NCBI RefSeq assembly: GCF_910592395.1
Contig: NC_088310.1
Coordinates: forward strand, 14,269,501-14,333,500
DNA: 64,000 bases
Direction: 5' to 3'
Origin: Lineus longissimus
Lineage: Eukaryota; Nemertea; Pilidiophora; Heteronemertea; Lineidae
The notes beneath the pieces were generated by a model. That model had not been told where the DNA came from. It saw only the letters and a list, made by a program, of their open reading frames with translations, and made no database searches. The first letter of the stretch is position 1. The number at the start of each line of letters is the position of its first letter. A program made the position numbers and the translations under genes. Shown in pieces: positions 44,990 to 56,395 of this stretch.

Positions 44990-45330
44990 CGGCTGCGTGC
45001 CAAATAAAGGTAGCTTTGCTTAATCCATCTGATTGTTCAAATAACTTCATATAATGAGTGCGATTAAAAGTTGAAGGTTGTTACAGAGATTAAATCTTAC
45101 TGGTTGCGATGGTTCCTTCAAGAGTCACTACCCAGTAGACAACCAGTAACTGCAGTCTGGACCTTTACATCAATCCTTTGAAGATCAGCTTGAGACAAAC
45201 AAGTCCATTAGATGCACGGTCACAACCTAGGACAACTACATCATGGAGTAAATGTAGCCAGGTCCTTTGTATCAGTTCCTTCAAAGTGCAAGTCGTGAAA
45301 AATAACGTGCTCAGTCGCACTTAAGTCCCC
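44990..45330. repeat. Dispersed repeat E, third copy
   Basis: GCTTTGCTTAATCCATCTGA, CAGTAGACAACCAGTAACTGC and CACGGTCACAACCTAGGAC match 21200-21700. Confidence 0.65.
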
Positions 45331-46207
45331 TCGGCTTGGGTGCAAGTTGAAGAATGTATCATTCACAGGGGAACTGTTTTTATATATTAAGGTTGTAGAG
45401 ATTATGATGTTGAAGCCCTCAGTAAAACCCTTGTTGGCTGAGCTGGAGGACAGCTTGCTTTATCACTTTGAACCCTAAGAGAGTGCTGAGTGGCAGTCAC
45501 CATCTTCTGCAATGGTGCCGAGGTCAAATTTAAAAATATATGTTTCTTGTCTGGAGCTGATTGAGCAGACATTGTAGTTTGATACATATACTGTGTTCAA
45601 TTTAGAGTACTAACCAGTATTTGGAAGTTGTAAAGTATGATACACGGGTGGTGTAAAGGCATTTCATAAGCATTATGTATCCATTCCCTTTACAAAACAT
45701 TTGAAGCAGATCAACACTCTTAGTTTTTCTTTGTTGAATTATTTATCTTCACAAATGGCATTGGGTCATTTGTTTCATTAGAATTACAAAATGACCTAGA
45801 AAGGGGAATACATTATGTGTTTCAATGTATATAAATATACGAGATTTGATAAACAACCAGTGAGAAATAAAGAAATTCAGAAGTAGAGGGTAAAGGACCA
45901 TCTAGTAGTATTTCCTTCTGATGTTGATGACACCTTTCCATGAAACAAAGTTTAGGAAAGCGGCTGAAAACATAATGTTAGGAAAGACTGAACTATTCAC
46001 AGGGCTCCGTACACACGTGTAGTCTTACTCCTCAGTATCTGAATTGTCATTTTTTGTTGAATCTGCATCGGATATTGGCAGTACACGTTTGTGGTGTAGA
46101 CATGGAAGGCACTTAACAGGGTTGTTACAACATCTGTTTTCTTCTGTTCATTTCGTTTTCTCAGTTCAGCAGGGTGGAGCAGAGTCAAATGTACGAAGTG
46201 ATTAGTG
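45331..46207. other. Unassigned; possible 3' flank of Helitron remnant
   Basis: No gene is recognised. The minus-strand frame 45997-46260 overlaps the end of the endonuclease remnant in another frame and has no features. Confidence 0.4.
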
Positions 46208-47174
46208 TTAGGAAATCCAGATGGTTTTATGGTAGGAGTAATATGTCTCGGCAACTCCACAAATAGGACTGGCTAGATTTGTGTAGATGAGGTCTATGGT
46301 TGTACGCATGTCTGTGGTTGGTGACATGATTTGCTGTGTGAGGCCTCGTTGTTGGAAGAAGTCCTGAACTGTCGTCTTATTGCTTGATTCTGAGAAGTAG
46401 TCGATGTTGAAGTCACCTATGATGATAGTTGGACTGGTATTATTGTTCCCGTCATTGAGGAATGATGAGAGTGCTTTGATCAAATCCGTCACTGTAACTG
46501 TTGGTGGTTTAATACCTATCACCATGATTGAATGGATGTTGAATATGACTAGTTCCACTCCGTAATTGTTGCTTCTGCACACAGGAAGGTTATCAGTTGT
46601 GGTTGATTTGAAGTACACTGCCATTCTATGAAAAGGTATTTCTTGGTTACCCCTGGTTCCGCATCATGTCTATGGCAGAGAAACTGTTGAATTTTGGTTG
46701 CTGATTTGGGGTCAGTTGGAATGAAGCGTGTCTCTGCAAAGATTAGTACATCTGCTGAGGTGAGAGAGTTGTCATGTTGTACATCTGGAATGTGTCTATG
46801 TAGAGAAAGGGCATTGAGGAATGCAATTTTCATTGAAGAGTTTACTTCATATAAGAACTGGGTCTTGAATGGGAATGGAACGCTTCTGAGACGTCTCATT
46901 TCAGAGATAACTTCCTCTGAAACTCTTACCTTGTCTGGATTGAAGTTCTGCAATATGAGATTGGATAAAGATGTTACTCTGCTACAAGCAACCTAAAGGA
47001 TGTGATGTTGTGTTCTGCCAGAGAAGTTTAAAACTAGTTTGGATGGTTGTGTTGATCCCTGTGCACGGTGGACTGTGCGGTCGGCTGCAGGTCTTAGGGG
47101 AAATTGAAATCTTGTAACTTCAGGATTATTTTGAGATTTTTCAATGGTGATGTTGCGGCGAACTATTTCAAATT
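46208..47174 (-). pseudogene. Helitron-type protein remnant: helicase end plus endonuclease
   Basis: On minus from about 47174 the frame shows the Pif1-like helicase C-terminal motifs (RFQFPLRPAADRTVHRAQGS, then after a TAG at 46993-46995 VACSRVTSLSNLILQNFNPD). It runs into an endonuclease/exonuclease/phosphatase-type domain: KIAFLNALSLHRHI, VLIFAETRF, and after a frame change near 46620 TIIIGDFNID, TTIDLIYTNLAS and a worn ending. Pif1 helicase fused to such an endonuclease is the hallmark of Helentron/HeliNoto-type Helitrons. The Rep domain and most of the helicase are absent. At least one stop and one frameshift disable it. Confidence 0.8.
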
Positions 47175-47559
47175 AATCACATCCAATTAAACAATCCAAG
47201 CCTTCCCTAATGTCATCAACATGCAATAACACAAGCAGCCAAATATTATCGCCTATGAAATTGTGAATTTAATGAGAACTTACCTCCGAATTGACAGAAC
47301 GCGATCTATTCCATAGCATGGTCTCCTTACGTCTGAACTGCGCAGACTCCACGTGACGTTCGCTGCACGTGGGATAACTCGCGCGAAATTTAAAATGCTC
47401 TTCTGGGGGGTGCTCACTAAATTGTGCCAGTAACACCACCTGGTGAGAAATTCATGAGCCACGCCTATTGATAATGAAAGAGAAAGCTTTGCTCTATAAG
47501 ATTAAATTTGATTCATGATCCCCAACTTAAAGAAATAGGAGAAATCAGCTGCTGGAAAA
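47175..47559. other. Unassigned intronic sequence
   Basis: No gene is recognised. TAACACCACCTGGTGAGAAA near 47430 resembles part of the S1/S2 internal modules. Confidence 0.4.
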
Positions 47560-48150
47560 GTTTTTGGAAAATTTCGCTCGGTGCCACCTAGTGGCCAAAC
47601 CACTCATCCTGCCGGACCCACATTTGGTCTATTCAGGAGTCCTGAAGGGTCTCAACGCCTCAGAGGGAAAATCTATCGCCTATCCGCCATAGTTTTGAAA
47701 CGTGCCTGTTTAACGGACAGACAGACAGACACACAGACACACGGACATTCATTCTACCATTTACTCATATGAATAGCTCAGCTTGTCAGCTGAGCTAAAA
47801 AAGTAGGTAAAATCAAAAACTCTCAAAAAATTGGAAATGTGATGTATCCTTGCTAGGAGTATCAGCCACAACATTTTAAGCAAAAACAAATCACTAACAA
47901 GCCAGATAAAGCACTGTTTTTGATTTCGCATAATACCCCTTAGTGGCAACATGTGAAGTTGGATCAAAATTCTGCAGGTGTTGTGCACATCAGTGGATGA
48001 GTACCAAACATGTATCAAATTCTAAAGTTGATATGTTGCACGGCCTAGGAGGAGATATCACTTTCAGATGGTCTGACTGACTGACGAACCGACAGACTGA
48101 CATACGGCCCGTCATATGGACTGACGGACAGATGGCGAACGATTTCGGAA
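47560..48150 (+). repeat. S2-type 3' end and following worn N module
   Basis: TGCCACCTAGTGGCCAAACC, GAAACGTGCCTG, an ACGGACAGACAGACAGACAC tract and the perfect hairpin AGCTCAGCT-TGTC-AGCTGAGCT followed by AAAAAA (to 47802) form an S2 terminus. Its 5' partner could be at 44873. From 47800 to 48150 a worn N-like module follows. Confidence 0.6.
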
Positions 48151-48570
48151 AGCGGGTAGATAAAAATTCACACTCACCTTTCCAGAAAATTGCATATGGC
48201 TAGGTGGTATCACTCTCCTTCCAATAAATAGAAACACGCTCTCAATATCAACGTATGTTGAAAAGCCCCTCGAGACGAAATTCCACATGATCACCATAAG
48301 TAGTCTGGCACATTAAAAACAATCACTAATACGCAGGAATATTGCACTCTCGTTTGATTCAGTTTCAACCACCTAGTGACCAATAGGATTGCTGTGTGAC
48401 ATACATACCTTACACATAAAATACACAAAACCTTCATGACAGTGTTATATACACAACCGGCACATCCTATGCGGATCCAGAGCATGGGTTGTGCTAATGC
48501 TGAAAAGAGGGTTTGTCAATTGCCATTAGATTCATCAAAGATACTCTGGATACCAAATAACATAACTTAC
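48151..48570. other. UBR intron sequence
   Basis: Nothing recognised beyond the intron's splice donor at the right end (GTAAGTTATG on minus). Confidence 0.5.
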
Positions 48571-48735
48571 AGGTCGTCTGAAAGCATCTGTAGTGGAGGG
48601 ATAATGGGGATCACAGAGTTGCTTATCGTCTCACACAGTGGACAGAGGAATTCCATTTTGTCAATATCAAAACTGGGGTGATGACGAAATCGAAACATTC
48701 GTCTTCTTTCTTGAGTCAGCACAGAATCAATGAGT
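48571..48735 (-). CDS. UBR1: UBR1/UBR2-like E3 ligase, RING-H2 C-terminal exon (second seen)
   Basis: This 165-base minus-strand exon starts after TTATTTTCAG and ends at GACCT before GTAAGT. Its first base completes AG|A (Arg) from the previous exon. It encodes LIDSVLTQERRRMF…FDIDKMEFLCPLCETISN and SVIPIIPPLQ. CPLC supplies the last two zinc ligands of the RING-H2, and the following SVIPIIPP is diagnostic of UBR1/UBR2 rather than UBR3. Its phase 2 end matches exon 43985-44088. Confidence 0.95.
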
Positions 48736-48959
48736 CTGAAAATAAAAAAAATAAAAATATTTCAAATACCTTCTCTTTTGTGTTTGATAAATTTCTGAAA
48801 GTGCCATGGTCTATTTTGCAAGATAAGAGGCTCACCAAAATAAAAACACTCACTTCCTGCATTAGATGGAAAGCCAAGCTCAATGATATTTATAGCCTTG
48901 CAAGAAGCTGATTATATGATTATTACGCAAATTAGCGTACTTACATACCAATGACCAGT
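48736..48959. other. UBR intron sequence
   Basis: Splice acceptor tract on the minus side; no other feature. Confidence 0.5.
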
Positions 48960-49760
48960 TTGACCTGTGTATCATATCCTGTATCCTTAATTGATACATT
49001 CATCATATAAATTTAATGAAATTCTGGCGAGTTGTATCAGAGCAAGTGCATTTTTTTCCGCTTTCTTCACGTTCTCCCTGGTGGAGAAGCCCTGAACTGG
49101 GTCAAAGCAATTTTCGATAGCAAACATCGCCTACTGATATGATACATATTTATCACATATGAAAATAAAATTTTCAAGCAGTCTCTTAGAGTGGAGCATT
49201 TACGTCATTAGTCATTTGTATGGCGACGAATAATGAACTTTGGAACTATGACCTCTGTGACCTTGACCTTTTCAAGTCACGAATCAGATCAGACCTAAAT
49301 TTGGTGTCAAAAGGTTATATGATGTAGGGAGTTATGTGTACCAAATTTCAAGTTCACAGCTTTATCGGTTAAGAAACATGCTATAGTTACACTCAATCGG
49401 CCAATTTACGCTATTTGACCTCTGTGACCTTGAAAATTAGGTCAAATCAAAAACGTGTATGATATGTGATGTATCCTTACCTGGAAAACTTACCATAAAA
49501 ATGTTATCGAAAACGAGTCACTCATAGTCAAAAGAGAGATATCACACTTTTTAGCTTTCCACTTCTGGCCCCCTGGTGGCCAAGTCAAGAATCAGATCGG
49601 ACCGAAATTTATTGTCAGAGGTCACCCGACCTGGGGGGTCCTTTGTACAAAGTTTCAAATTCATAGCCCCAGCGGTTAAGAAACATGCCACTGTTTTTGA
49701 AACAGGATACGACGACGGACACAACGGTGTTGTATAGACTCCCCTACGGTGAGCCAACAA
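48960..49760 (+). repeat. N repeat modules
   Basis: Cores lie at 49249 (ATGACCTCTGTGACCTTGAC) and 49417 (TTTGACCTCTGTGACCTTG). The GCCCCCTGGTGGCC landmark is present, and the block ends ACGGTGAGCCAACAA. Confidence 0.75.
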
Positions 49761-50329
49761 TTGTCACTGTAACGTTAAAAGCTAGATCATCCAACTGCAT
49801 TGGGTGAAAGAATTGGGGTTTTTTACATTTACTTTATGCTCCAGCACTTTTTTCCAAAGTCTTAAAACAGATAGGGTGCTTGATATCAGGCCAAAAATGT
49901 CCAGATCCATTGGCACATATCAGCCAAATAATACCAGAGCACTCAAAACTAATCTAATGTCAAAAGTTCAGGGTGTATTCTGAACATGTTGAACGAAACC
50001 ATTGCTTCACAGGGCAAAAGGCCTCCCAAGGCTTCTTCAGCTAACTGTGAAATGTTTCAGGGACGATGTGTTCACCTCGGGTATTGTAATGCATATCATT
50101 TGCAGCAAATATGGGAGAACAGTTCCTGGCTAGTCTCAGCAGTTTTGATTCCATTGAATAATATTATTCTTCTTGGCACAATGGCACAAAAGAAAATTAC
50201 AAGTACCATCTTAGCATTTTGGTTATAAAGATGACTGAATTACAGGGTTATTGAAGAGTGTACATGTCACATGGATATTGGTTGACATCTGTTCAACAGT
50301 TTAGGAGTAATACGACTTCGTTGGATTTT
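49761..50329. other. Unassigned intronic sequence
   Basis: No gene is recognised. Confidence 0.45.
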
Positions 50330-51003
50330 CAAGATGGCGGCCTGGCGGCTATATTTGTCCTGGGATTTGACTGAAAATCTGGGATATTGATAAGAGTACA
50401 TAAATACATAATCAAATGAAGTTTGGTTCTAATCCAATTATTTGTTTTGGAGTAATAGGGCTTTGTTTAATTTTCAAGCTTGGTCGATGGATTTGACTGA
50501 AAATCACATGAAGTTTGGTTACAATCCGACGTTGTTTAATTTTCAAATTAGAAGTCTGAGCGGGACACATTTGGGGTAGAATAGAGGGTCCCTAGATATA
50601 TGTCCACACAAATTTAGAACCTTCTAGCTCAAATAGAAATGAAACATGCCACCAATCGGTGATTTAGTGAACGTTGACCTCTGTGACCTTGAAAAGTAGG
50701 TCAAATAAAAAACCCGGGTGATATGTCATTTAACCTTATTAGATACACCCACCATAAAAATTTTGTCACTCTATGTACAACCATTAGCTTCAAAAAGGCA
50801 AAAAAACTATTTCCAAGGTGGCCGCCTGGAGGCCAGAAAGTTGGTCATATCGCATAAAAGAAAATACGTCTGGGCATATTGCCCAAAGCTACCATCACAC
50901 CAAGTTTTAGCCATCTAGCCCTAGCGGTGACGAAACATGCTCCGCTAACGGATGACGACCGACGCCACGGTATCGTATAAGCTCCCCATAGGTGAGCTAA
51001 AAA
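50330..51003 (+). repeat. N repeat modules with AGGTGAGCTAAAAA tail
   Basis: TTTCAAGATGGCGGCCTGG at 50326 and the core at 50675 are followed by GGGCATATTGCCCAAAGCT and AGGTGAGCTAAAAA, which ends 65 bases from the UBR exon. The block resembles 2565-2710 and 27400-27565. Confidence 0.75.
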
Positions 51004-51068
51004 TGTCCATTATCTATCAAAGAATTTTAAGGCTTATGTGCCACCGAAAACAGTTTAGTTCACCTTAC

Positions 51069-51209
51069 CTTTGCCAGCAGTCAGAGTGCATCACATGCCC
51101 ACAGGTGCTTGTATGGGTGCCACAGAATAGGTCAGACTCAATGAACAGGGGGTCAAAATCATATCCATTCTCTATCACCTTGCCTGGGCTCCTTGACAAC
51201 ACTGTCGAC
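51069..51209 (-). CDS. UBR1: UBR1/UBR2-like E3 ligase, RING-H2 exon (first seen)
   Basis: This 141-base minus-strand exon starts after TTTTTTTTTAG and ends at CAAAG before GTAAGG. It encodes STVLSRSPGKVIENG, then DPLFIESDLFCGTHTSTCGH and VMHSDCWQR, a very close match to animal UBR1/UBR2. The C-G-H…H-x2-C pattern gives the third to sixth RING-H2 zinc ligands. The first two lie in an upstream exon not found here. The RING recruits the E2 (RAD6/UBE2A/B) in the N-degron pathway. Entry phase is 2 and exit phase 2, compatible with exon 48571-48735. The gene therefore runs right to left across the window. Confidence 0.95.
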
Positions 51210-51989
51210 CTAAAAAAAAAATTCAAGCACCTTGAGCACAGCTCTTTTCAAGTAACACAACCTGCGTGGCTTAAAGATAGCAAACAATGAAGCAAGAATA
51301 ACATGACCTGTTAGAATACATTTTATTTGCTCATACCCTTGATGGTTAAGTGGCAGACTAACAACGCCATAGCATAATATTTGTTGCAATCCTGTGCATC
51401 ATGTGACATAACTGAAACAAGTGTGCAGCTAAGTGGCAGCAAAATATGTTGGTCGCCCAGTACTCAAAACCAACCAAAAGCATGCATTTCGACCAGTAAT
51501 TGTGTGTAACTGCATTTCTTTTTTCCTGGACCACCAGTAATTACAAACGGCCAAAGATCACACAATGAATGATCAAATGCGTCCTTGATTATGAAATTGC
51601 CTTAATCATTTTAGTCACGACACTGTGCATATCCCAAACTGAATCACATTCACAGGGTAATGTACTGCCATCAATCATTTATTGATTACGTAACACCTTG
51701 TATCACCATCAAGTGCTGCCACCATGACTAGGTCGTATACTGAAAAAGTTATGTAACCAGAATGCAGTTTCTGCAAAATGGCCTACTTGTTTGGCTCTAA
51801 AATACCACATGGTGTCAGATTTGGTTGATAAACCATGGCCCAGGTACAAATCAAACCCCAAGCACAACTCTCGTTGATAGAAATGATGGAGAACTGTACA
51901 AAAAGAATGAAAAAGTCCAGGTGCAACATTTCTACAAGCCGCTCAGATTAAATTTGCTTAAATTTGTCCGTCTCTGAACGTTTTGCAGC
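51210..51989. other. UBR intron; unassigned
   Basis: No further UBR exon was found here. A plus-strand open stretch near 51885-51975 has no clear family. Confidence 0.4.
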
Positions 51990-52455
51990 TTACGGTGCGC
52001 CAGCAATCCCCTTTTGCACTGTGGTCATTTGATCCCCTTCCTGTTGAGTGGTAGTGGCTACGATTGTTTCTTGCCCCGGAACTAAGGTGTCAATCCATGC
52101 ATCGACTGCTTCCTTGTGTCGGTATGCCCTGGCAGTAGGATTCAATGCTTCTCTCGGTCGAACAGTAGGATCGGTCTGGGGTTGAGGACTGGTTGTAGTA
52201 GCAGCATTCAACCATTCGTTGACTCGTTCGGTAGGTAGTGTGACATCAATGAGGTCTCATTGTTTTTCAGTTGTCATGTTTAGGGTTTGCAGTCTGGCCT
52301 GAACTTGTTCGATTACCTTCTGTTCATCGCGCTTGATTTTTGAAAGTTCGTTCTGCAATTTTGCCTTGGTCACTTGTTCTAGTATGTCAGAATTTTGTCT
52401 GGCTTTGTCCAAGTCCAAAGTGCTGGCTTCCAACTCTACCATCTTACTTGCAGTA

Positions 52456-53627
52456 CCGTATTTTTCTGACTAAAGGGCGCACTCTACTATAAGGCGCACC
52501 TTTGATTTCTCAGTTAAAATCCACAGATAAGGCGCACCGAACTATTGGGCGCACCCATTTTTCGAGAAGTTACCGTCATGACCGTCCGGTACTCAGCCAT
52601 TACATTGGTATTGTCGATATCTTGTAAAATTGATGTTCCAGCGCGGCCGGACAATTTTAGACTTGGGAACTGTCTCAATGTTTTCGGCATGCACACTTAC
52701 AAGAGAAGGGCATTTAAAACCAAACATTTTCGTGTTTGAATGAAAAAAAATCGGATATAATTTGACGAAAATAGGAAAATAAACTATTATTTATCTTTTT
52801 TTACCTCCATGGTATGACTTGATCAGTCTAGAAATAATGATAAGACTCAAAATTGAGAGGAATAAAATAAAACTGCATTAGCTGTTTCATTATTCTCCCT
52901 CAATTCTATTTTTTATTCATGACAAGCTTCGACTCCGGTTAGAACCACAATACTGGTTTCAGTGTCCCTGGGCAAGACACTTAACCCTGCAGTTGCTTCT
53001 CTCCACCCAGGTGTATAAATGGGTACCGGTTGGAATGATCAGCTAGTGCGCTGAATTGACGGCAGCCTTTCTGAGTTCTACTGAAAGGTTTCAGGAGAGA
53101 CCGGGGTAATAATGTAAAGCGCTTTGAGCGGGCAAACGGCCTGGATACTGCGCTATATAAGACGCATCATTATTATTATTATTATTATTAACAAATAATA
53201 CAGTGGACAAATCCATAAACAACGTTACAGTCAATTGATTGCTCATGAGAGAAAAGTTCACACATGTCATTTATGAAGTTCCGAGACGGTCCCCTTTGCA
53301 ACGGCGACGGAACGTGTAACGGCCACAATGGAATCCTGCTATACTGATGTAAACATCAACATCAACATGGAAGGCGTTCATTTCTGACTCCGGATTCTCT
53401 TTTGTCTGTTCAGTTTACTCTTTTTTTATGCTCATAAACTCAATTTGCCGAAATCATGAGGTTACAAATACTTACCTGTAAAATGATTTTTCATGACTAA
53501 GCCCTGAAAAATGGGTCAAGGGCCACAGAAAAGGCGCACCGGACCATAAGACGCACCCCCCCCCCCCCCCCCCCATTTGGGGCCATTTCAAAATGTTTGC
53601 CTGCGCCTTATAGTCCGAAAAAGATGG
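52456..53627. mobile_element. TA-flanked element with CCGTATTTTTC ends
   Basis: TA at 52454-52455 and 53628-53629. The left end CCGTATTTTTCTGACTAAAG mirrors the right end …TATAGTCCGAAAAAGATGG. GGCGCACC-type blocks follow both ends (AAGGCGCACC at 52485, 52530 and 53532). A run of 19 C lies at 53556-53574. It has no transposase and carries a separate short element (52920-53190). TACTTG also occurs on both sides and is an alternative target duplication. Confidence 0.6.
52920..53190 (+). mobile_element. SINE-like or LINE-tail element, (ATT)n end
   Basis: CTGGGCAAGACACTTAACCC, GGTGTATAAATGGGTACC, TAATAATGTAAAGCGCTTTG and CGCTATATAAGACGC followed by ATTATTATT form a 3' module common in SINEs and LINE tails of marine invertebrates. 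It is inserted inside the TA-flanked element. Confidence 0.6.
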
Positions 53628-54227
53628 TACTTGATTGTGAAGTGAATTCATGATGACTGGATGCTTCAGTGACTGATGTTACATCATCTTGGAGTAGGTA
53701 GAATTCAATCTTCGGCAACACTTTATTGGCCTGTTTTTCTTGGTAACACAACCAATCTTTAGCAATGTCATTTTCAGAAGGGACCAAATTTCTGTAGAGC
53801 TGGTTCGTGTCGGAGACTATATCAAATGATGATGCGATGTTTCCTATACAAGTACAGATATAACTATTTGACCTGTGGTTTGAAATTCTGTCTGCTGCCT
53901 TGTTGCAATAACGTGTGAGTGCGCTGGTCTGAGCAGTCCGGCATTGTTTAACTTGAACAGCTGATAACATGGACGGGTCGATCATGATCAGTTCGGAGAT
54001 GAAGGGGGGGGAGTGAGCCAGTGAGCTCGAGTAGTACTGGGGAACCAATAAATAGTAAAATATTGTCGGAAGAAAATACTACAAACAACCAATCAGCAAA
54101 TACTAAAGAGTGAAAAAGAAGGAGATATTCAAGTGCTTTGATCACACAAAAATGAATGCTTATATAAAGTTCATCAATGTACACATAAGTTAGACACAGA
54201 GGGTCATGCACTGGAATTTTTACGGGC

Positions 54228-54450
54228 TCCAATAGTCAGTGTGTATGACTGTTCATGGATGTAAACAAAGACCGTACACGAGTGCTTCGAATGCACTGCA
54301 CAGAGAGTCAATGAACTATGATACACGGAATCCAATAGTCATTGTGCATGACTGTACATGGATGTAAACAATGACTGTGCACCAAGTGCTTCGAATGTAT
54401 ACAAATTTAATAATCAGTGTGTACCCAGGTGTGCTTCAAATGCACTGCAC
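54228..54450 (+). repeat. Tandem repeat, ~2.5 copies
   Basis: CCAATAGTCA…GTATGACTG…CATGGATGTAAACAA…GTGCTTCGAATG at 54229 recurs at 54331 and partly at 54410. The period is about 102 bases. Confidence 0.7.
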
Positions 54451-54890
54451 TATAAATGGAGCCACACCCCATGACATGCAAACTTGAGTGAAACCGAATT
54501 ATTCAAACTTTAATGTACATAATTACCCCCAGAGTTTGGCAAGTAGTACATTTTACAAAATTAAGATGAGAAGAAATCTGATATATATTATTATTAAACT
54601 TCGTACTGAAAACAATACACTGCAGATGCAGGATTGTGTATGAGCAAGGGGTGGCAATGTACAGAAATGGTGAAAATAAAGGTATAAATTATATCACCGC
54701 TATCAAACGGTTATATGTACATATAGCTAAGATATTACCAGACAAGATGCTGTTGATTGTTTGAATAATTTGGGATTATAATTGGAGAAATTCGGGGAAA
54801 AGGTTTGAGAGTAAATAGATTAAGATCTTCCTTGTTAGCTCTCAACTCACTAACTGGAGAGTTCCAGTATTTTGAAACACAGCAATAGGT
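54451..54890. other. Unassigned intronic sequence
   Basis: No gene is recognised. Confidence 0.45.
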
Positions 54891-55575
54891 GGCAGCACCT
54901 TAGTTGACACACATTAACTATACTAGTCCGAAAACAAAGTGATGTATCTGTGCTTGGAGTACGTACCATAAAAATATTTTTGAAAACAAGTTACTAATAA
55001 ACAAGATATTACACAATATTTTTAGTTTTGGCCCCCTGGTGAGTCAATGAATGAGATCAGATCGAAATTCGTTGTCAGAAGTAACATGACAAAGGGAGTC
55101 ATGTGTACCAAATTTCAAGTTCAAAGCTTCAGCGGTTGGGAAACATGCCATAGTAACACTCAAATGATCAATTTACATCATTTGACCGCTGTGACCTTGA
55201 TAATTGGGTCAAATCAAAATCACGTAAGATATATGATGTATCCTTGCTTGGAGTACCTATCATGAAAATATCATTGAAAACAAGTCACTAGTAAGCGAGA
55301 TATGCACTTTGACCTCTTTGAGTTTGACCCACTGGTGGCCAAGTCGAGAATAAGATCGGACTGAAATTAGGTGTCAGAGGTTATATGACTTATATGAATC
55401 AGATCGGACCAAAATTCAGTGTCAAAGGTCCCGAGACATTGAGGGTCCTGTGTACAAGCTTTCAAGTTCATAGTCATATCGGTTAAGAAACGTACCACTG
55501 ATTTTTAAACAGGATACGGACGACTTCGACAACGGACACTGCGGTAGTGTATAGACTCCCCTTGGGTGAGACAAA
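54891..55575 (+). repeat. N repeat modules
   Basis: Modules at about 54940-55170 and 55180-55575 have the core TTTGACCGCTGTGACCTTG, GTACCAAATTTCAAGTTC and a degraded CGGACGAC tract. The block ends GGGTGAGACAAAAAAA. Confidence 0.75.
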
Positions 55576-55699
55576 AAAATATAATCATTACTGAATTCAC
55601 TGAGCAATAATTCGCCTGCTCATGATGACATCGTTCATTATGGACACAAAGCGTCGGGCACTTAAGCCACTGGAGTGCATGCGCACCATCAATTAATGC

Positions 55700-56395
55700 T
55701 TCATTGAACAGCGTAAAAAGGCCTCCCCTGTGTGGAGGGTTACACAAATAAGGTGCGAGTCGGTGCGTCACTCCGCAATGGATGAGGTTGGTGATCGATT
55801 GCGGTCAGTGCGTCTTTCCAATGGGTTTCGGTATGGCAACTCAATACCGGCTTAATATAGATTATAGCACCTGCTGCACGTGCAGCGTTTGCTCGAAACT
55901 AATCCCGATCGGCTTATTGTAGTGACGTGCTTTTGTCTAAGATACATATCTACAGACTACAACTTACAGTAATTACATTCTGAAATGATTTTTCAAGCGA
56001 TGAGACCGTTGAGGTTTGGAGTATGCAACGGTGTAGTTTTTTTATTCATCATACTTCCCGAATAATCATTGACAATACGCAATAATACTGTTTCACATTC
56101 TGTGTTTATTATCAAGGTCTTGAAAAAAAGATTTTCCCCTATTTAAAGGTTTTCTTCTGTACCAGCATAAGAACAATCTAAATTGAGATTTCAGCGCATC
56201 CAACATAACAGTAACTTAACAATCAGACAATTATAGCCGTTATAGAAGTAGAAATGTCCCCCTGGAAAATATTCTGGCTGTGCACCATGTCAATTGTCCT
56301 ATTGTATTATAACGAATTAATAGAAATGACCGTCGTGTAATCGTCAGTGCATAATAGAATCATTTGTTCCCCCAGGCATTCTTTTTCTGAGGAAA
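55700..56395 (+). repeat. Dispersed repeat D, second copy
   Basis: It matches 23470-24140 in order: GGTTGGTGAYC, CACCTGCTGCAC, TTTATTCATCATACTTCCCG, AAGTAGAAATGTCCCCCTGG. It stops near 56395, and its expected continuation is found at 59580. Confidence 0.75.

Larger units (their letters stand above)
51990..54048 (-). pseudogene. BEL/Pao-like retrotransposon gag remnant, split by an insertion
   Basis: On minus, about 54000 to 53630 encodes a gag N terminus of BEL/Pao type (TSALTRYCNKAADRI and a following helical region). The frame is cut by a TA-flanked element (52456-53627) and resumes at 52455 as a lysine/glutamine-rich coiled coil, reaches a stop at about 52257, and continues near 52240-51990 as a further gag-like piece. 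Removing the insertion with one TA copy keeps the frame at the junction. No protease, reverse transcriptase, integrase or LTR was found nearby, so this is an old internal fragment. The family call rests on pattern similarity only. Confidence 0.5.

Noticed and set aside
46208-47174. Calling the endonuclease fragment a LINE
   Set aside because: The domain follows directly after Pif1-type helicase motifs (TVHRAQG, SRVTSLSNL), a fusion known from Helitrons. LINE endonucleases are followed by reverse transcriptase.
53948-54232. Minus-strand open frame overlapping the gag-like frame
   Set aside because: It is in another frame, leucine/phenylalanine rich, without family features. The overlapping frame has the gag-like pattern.
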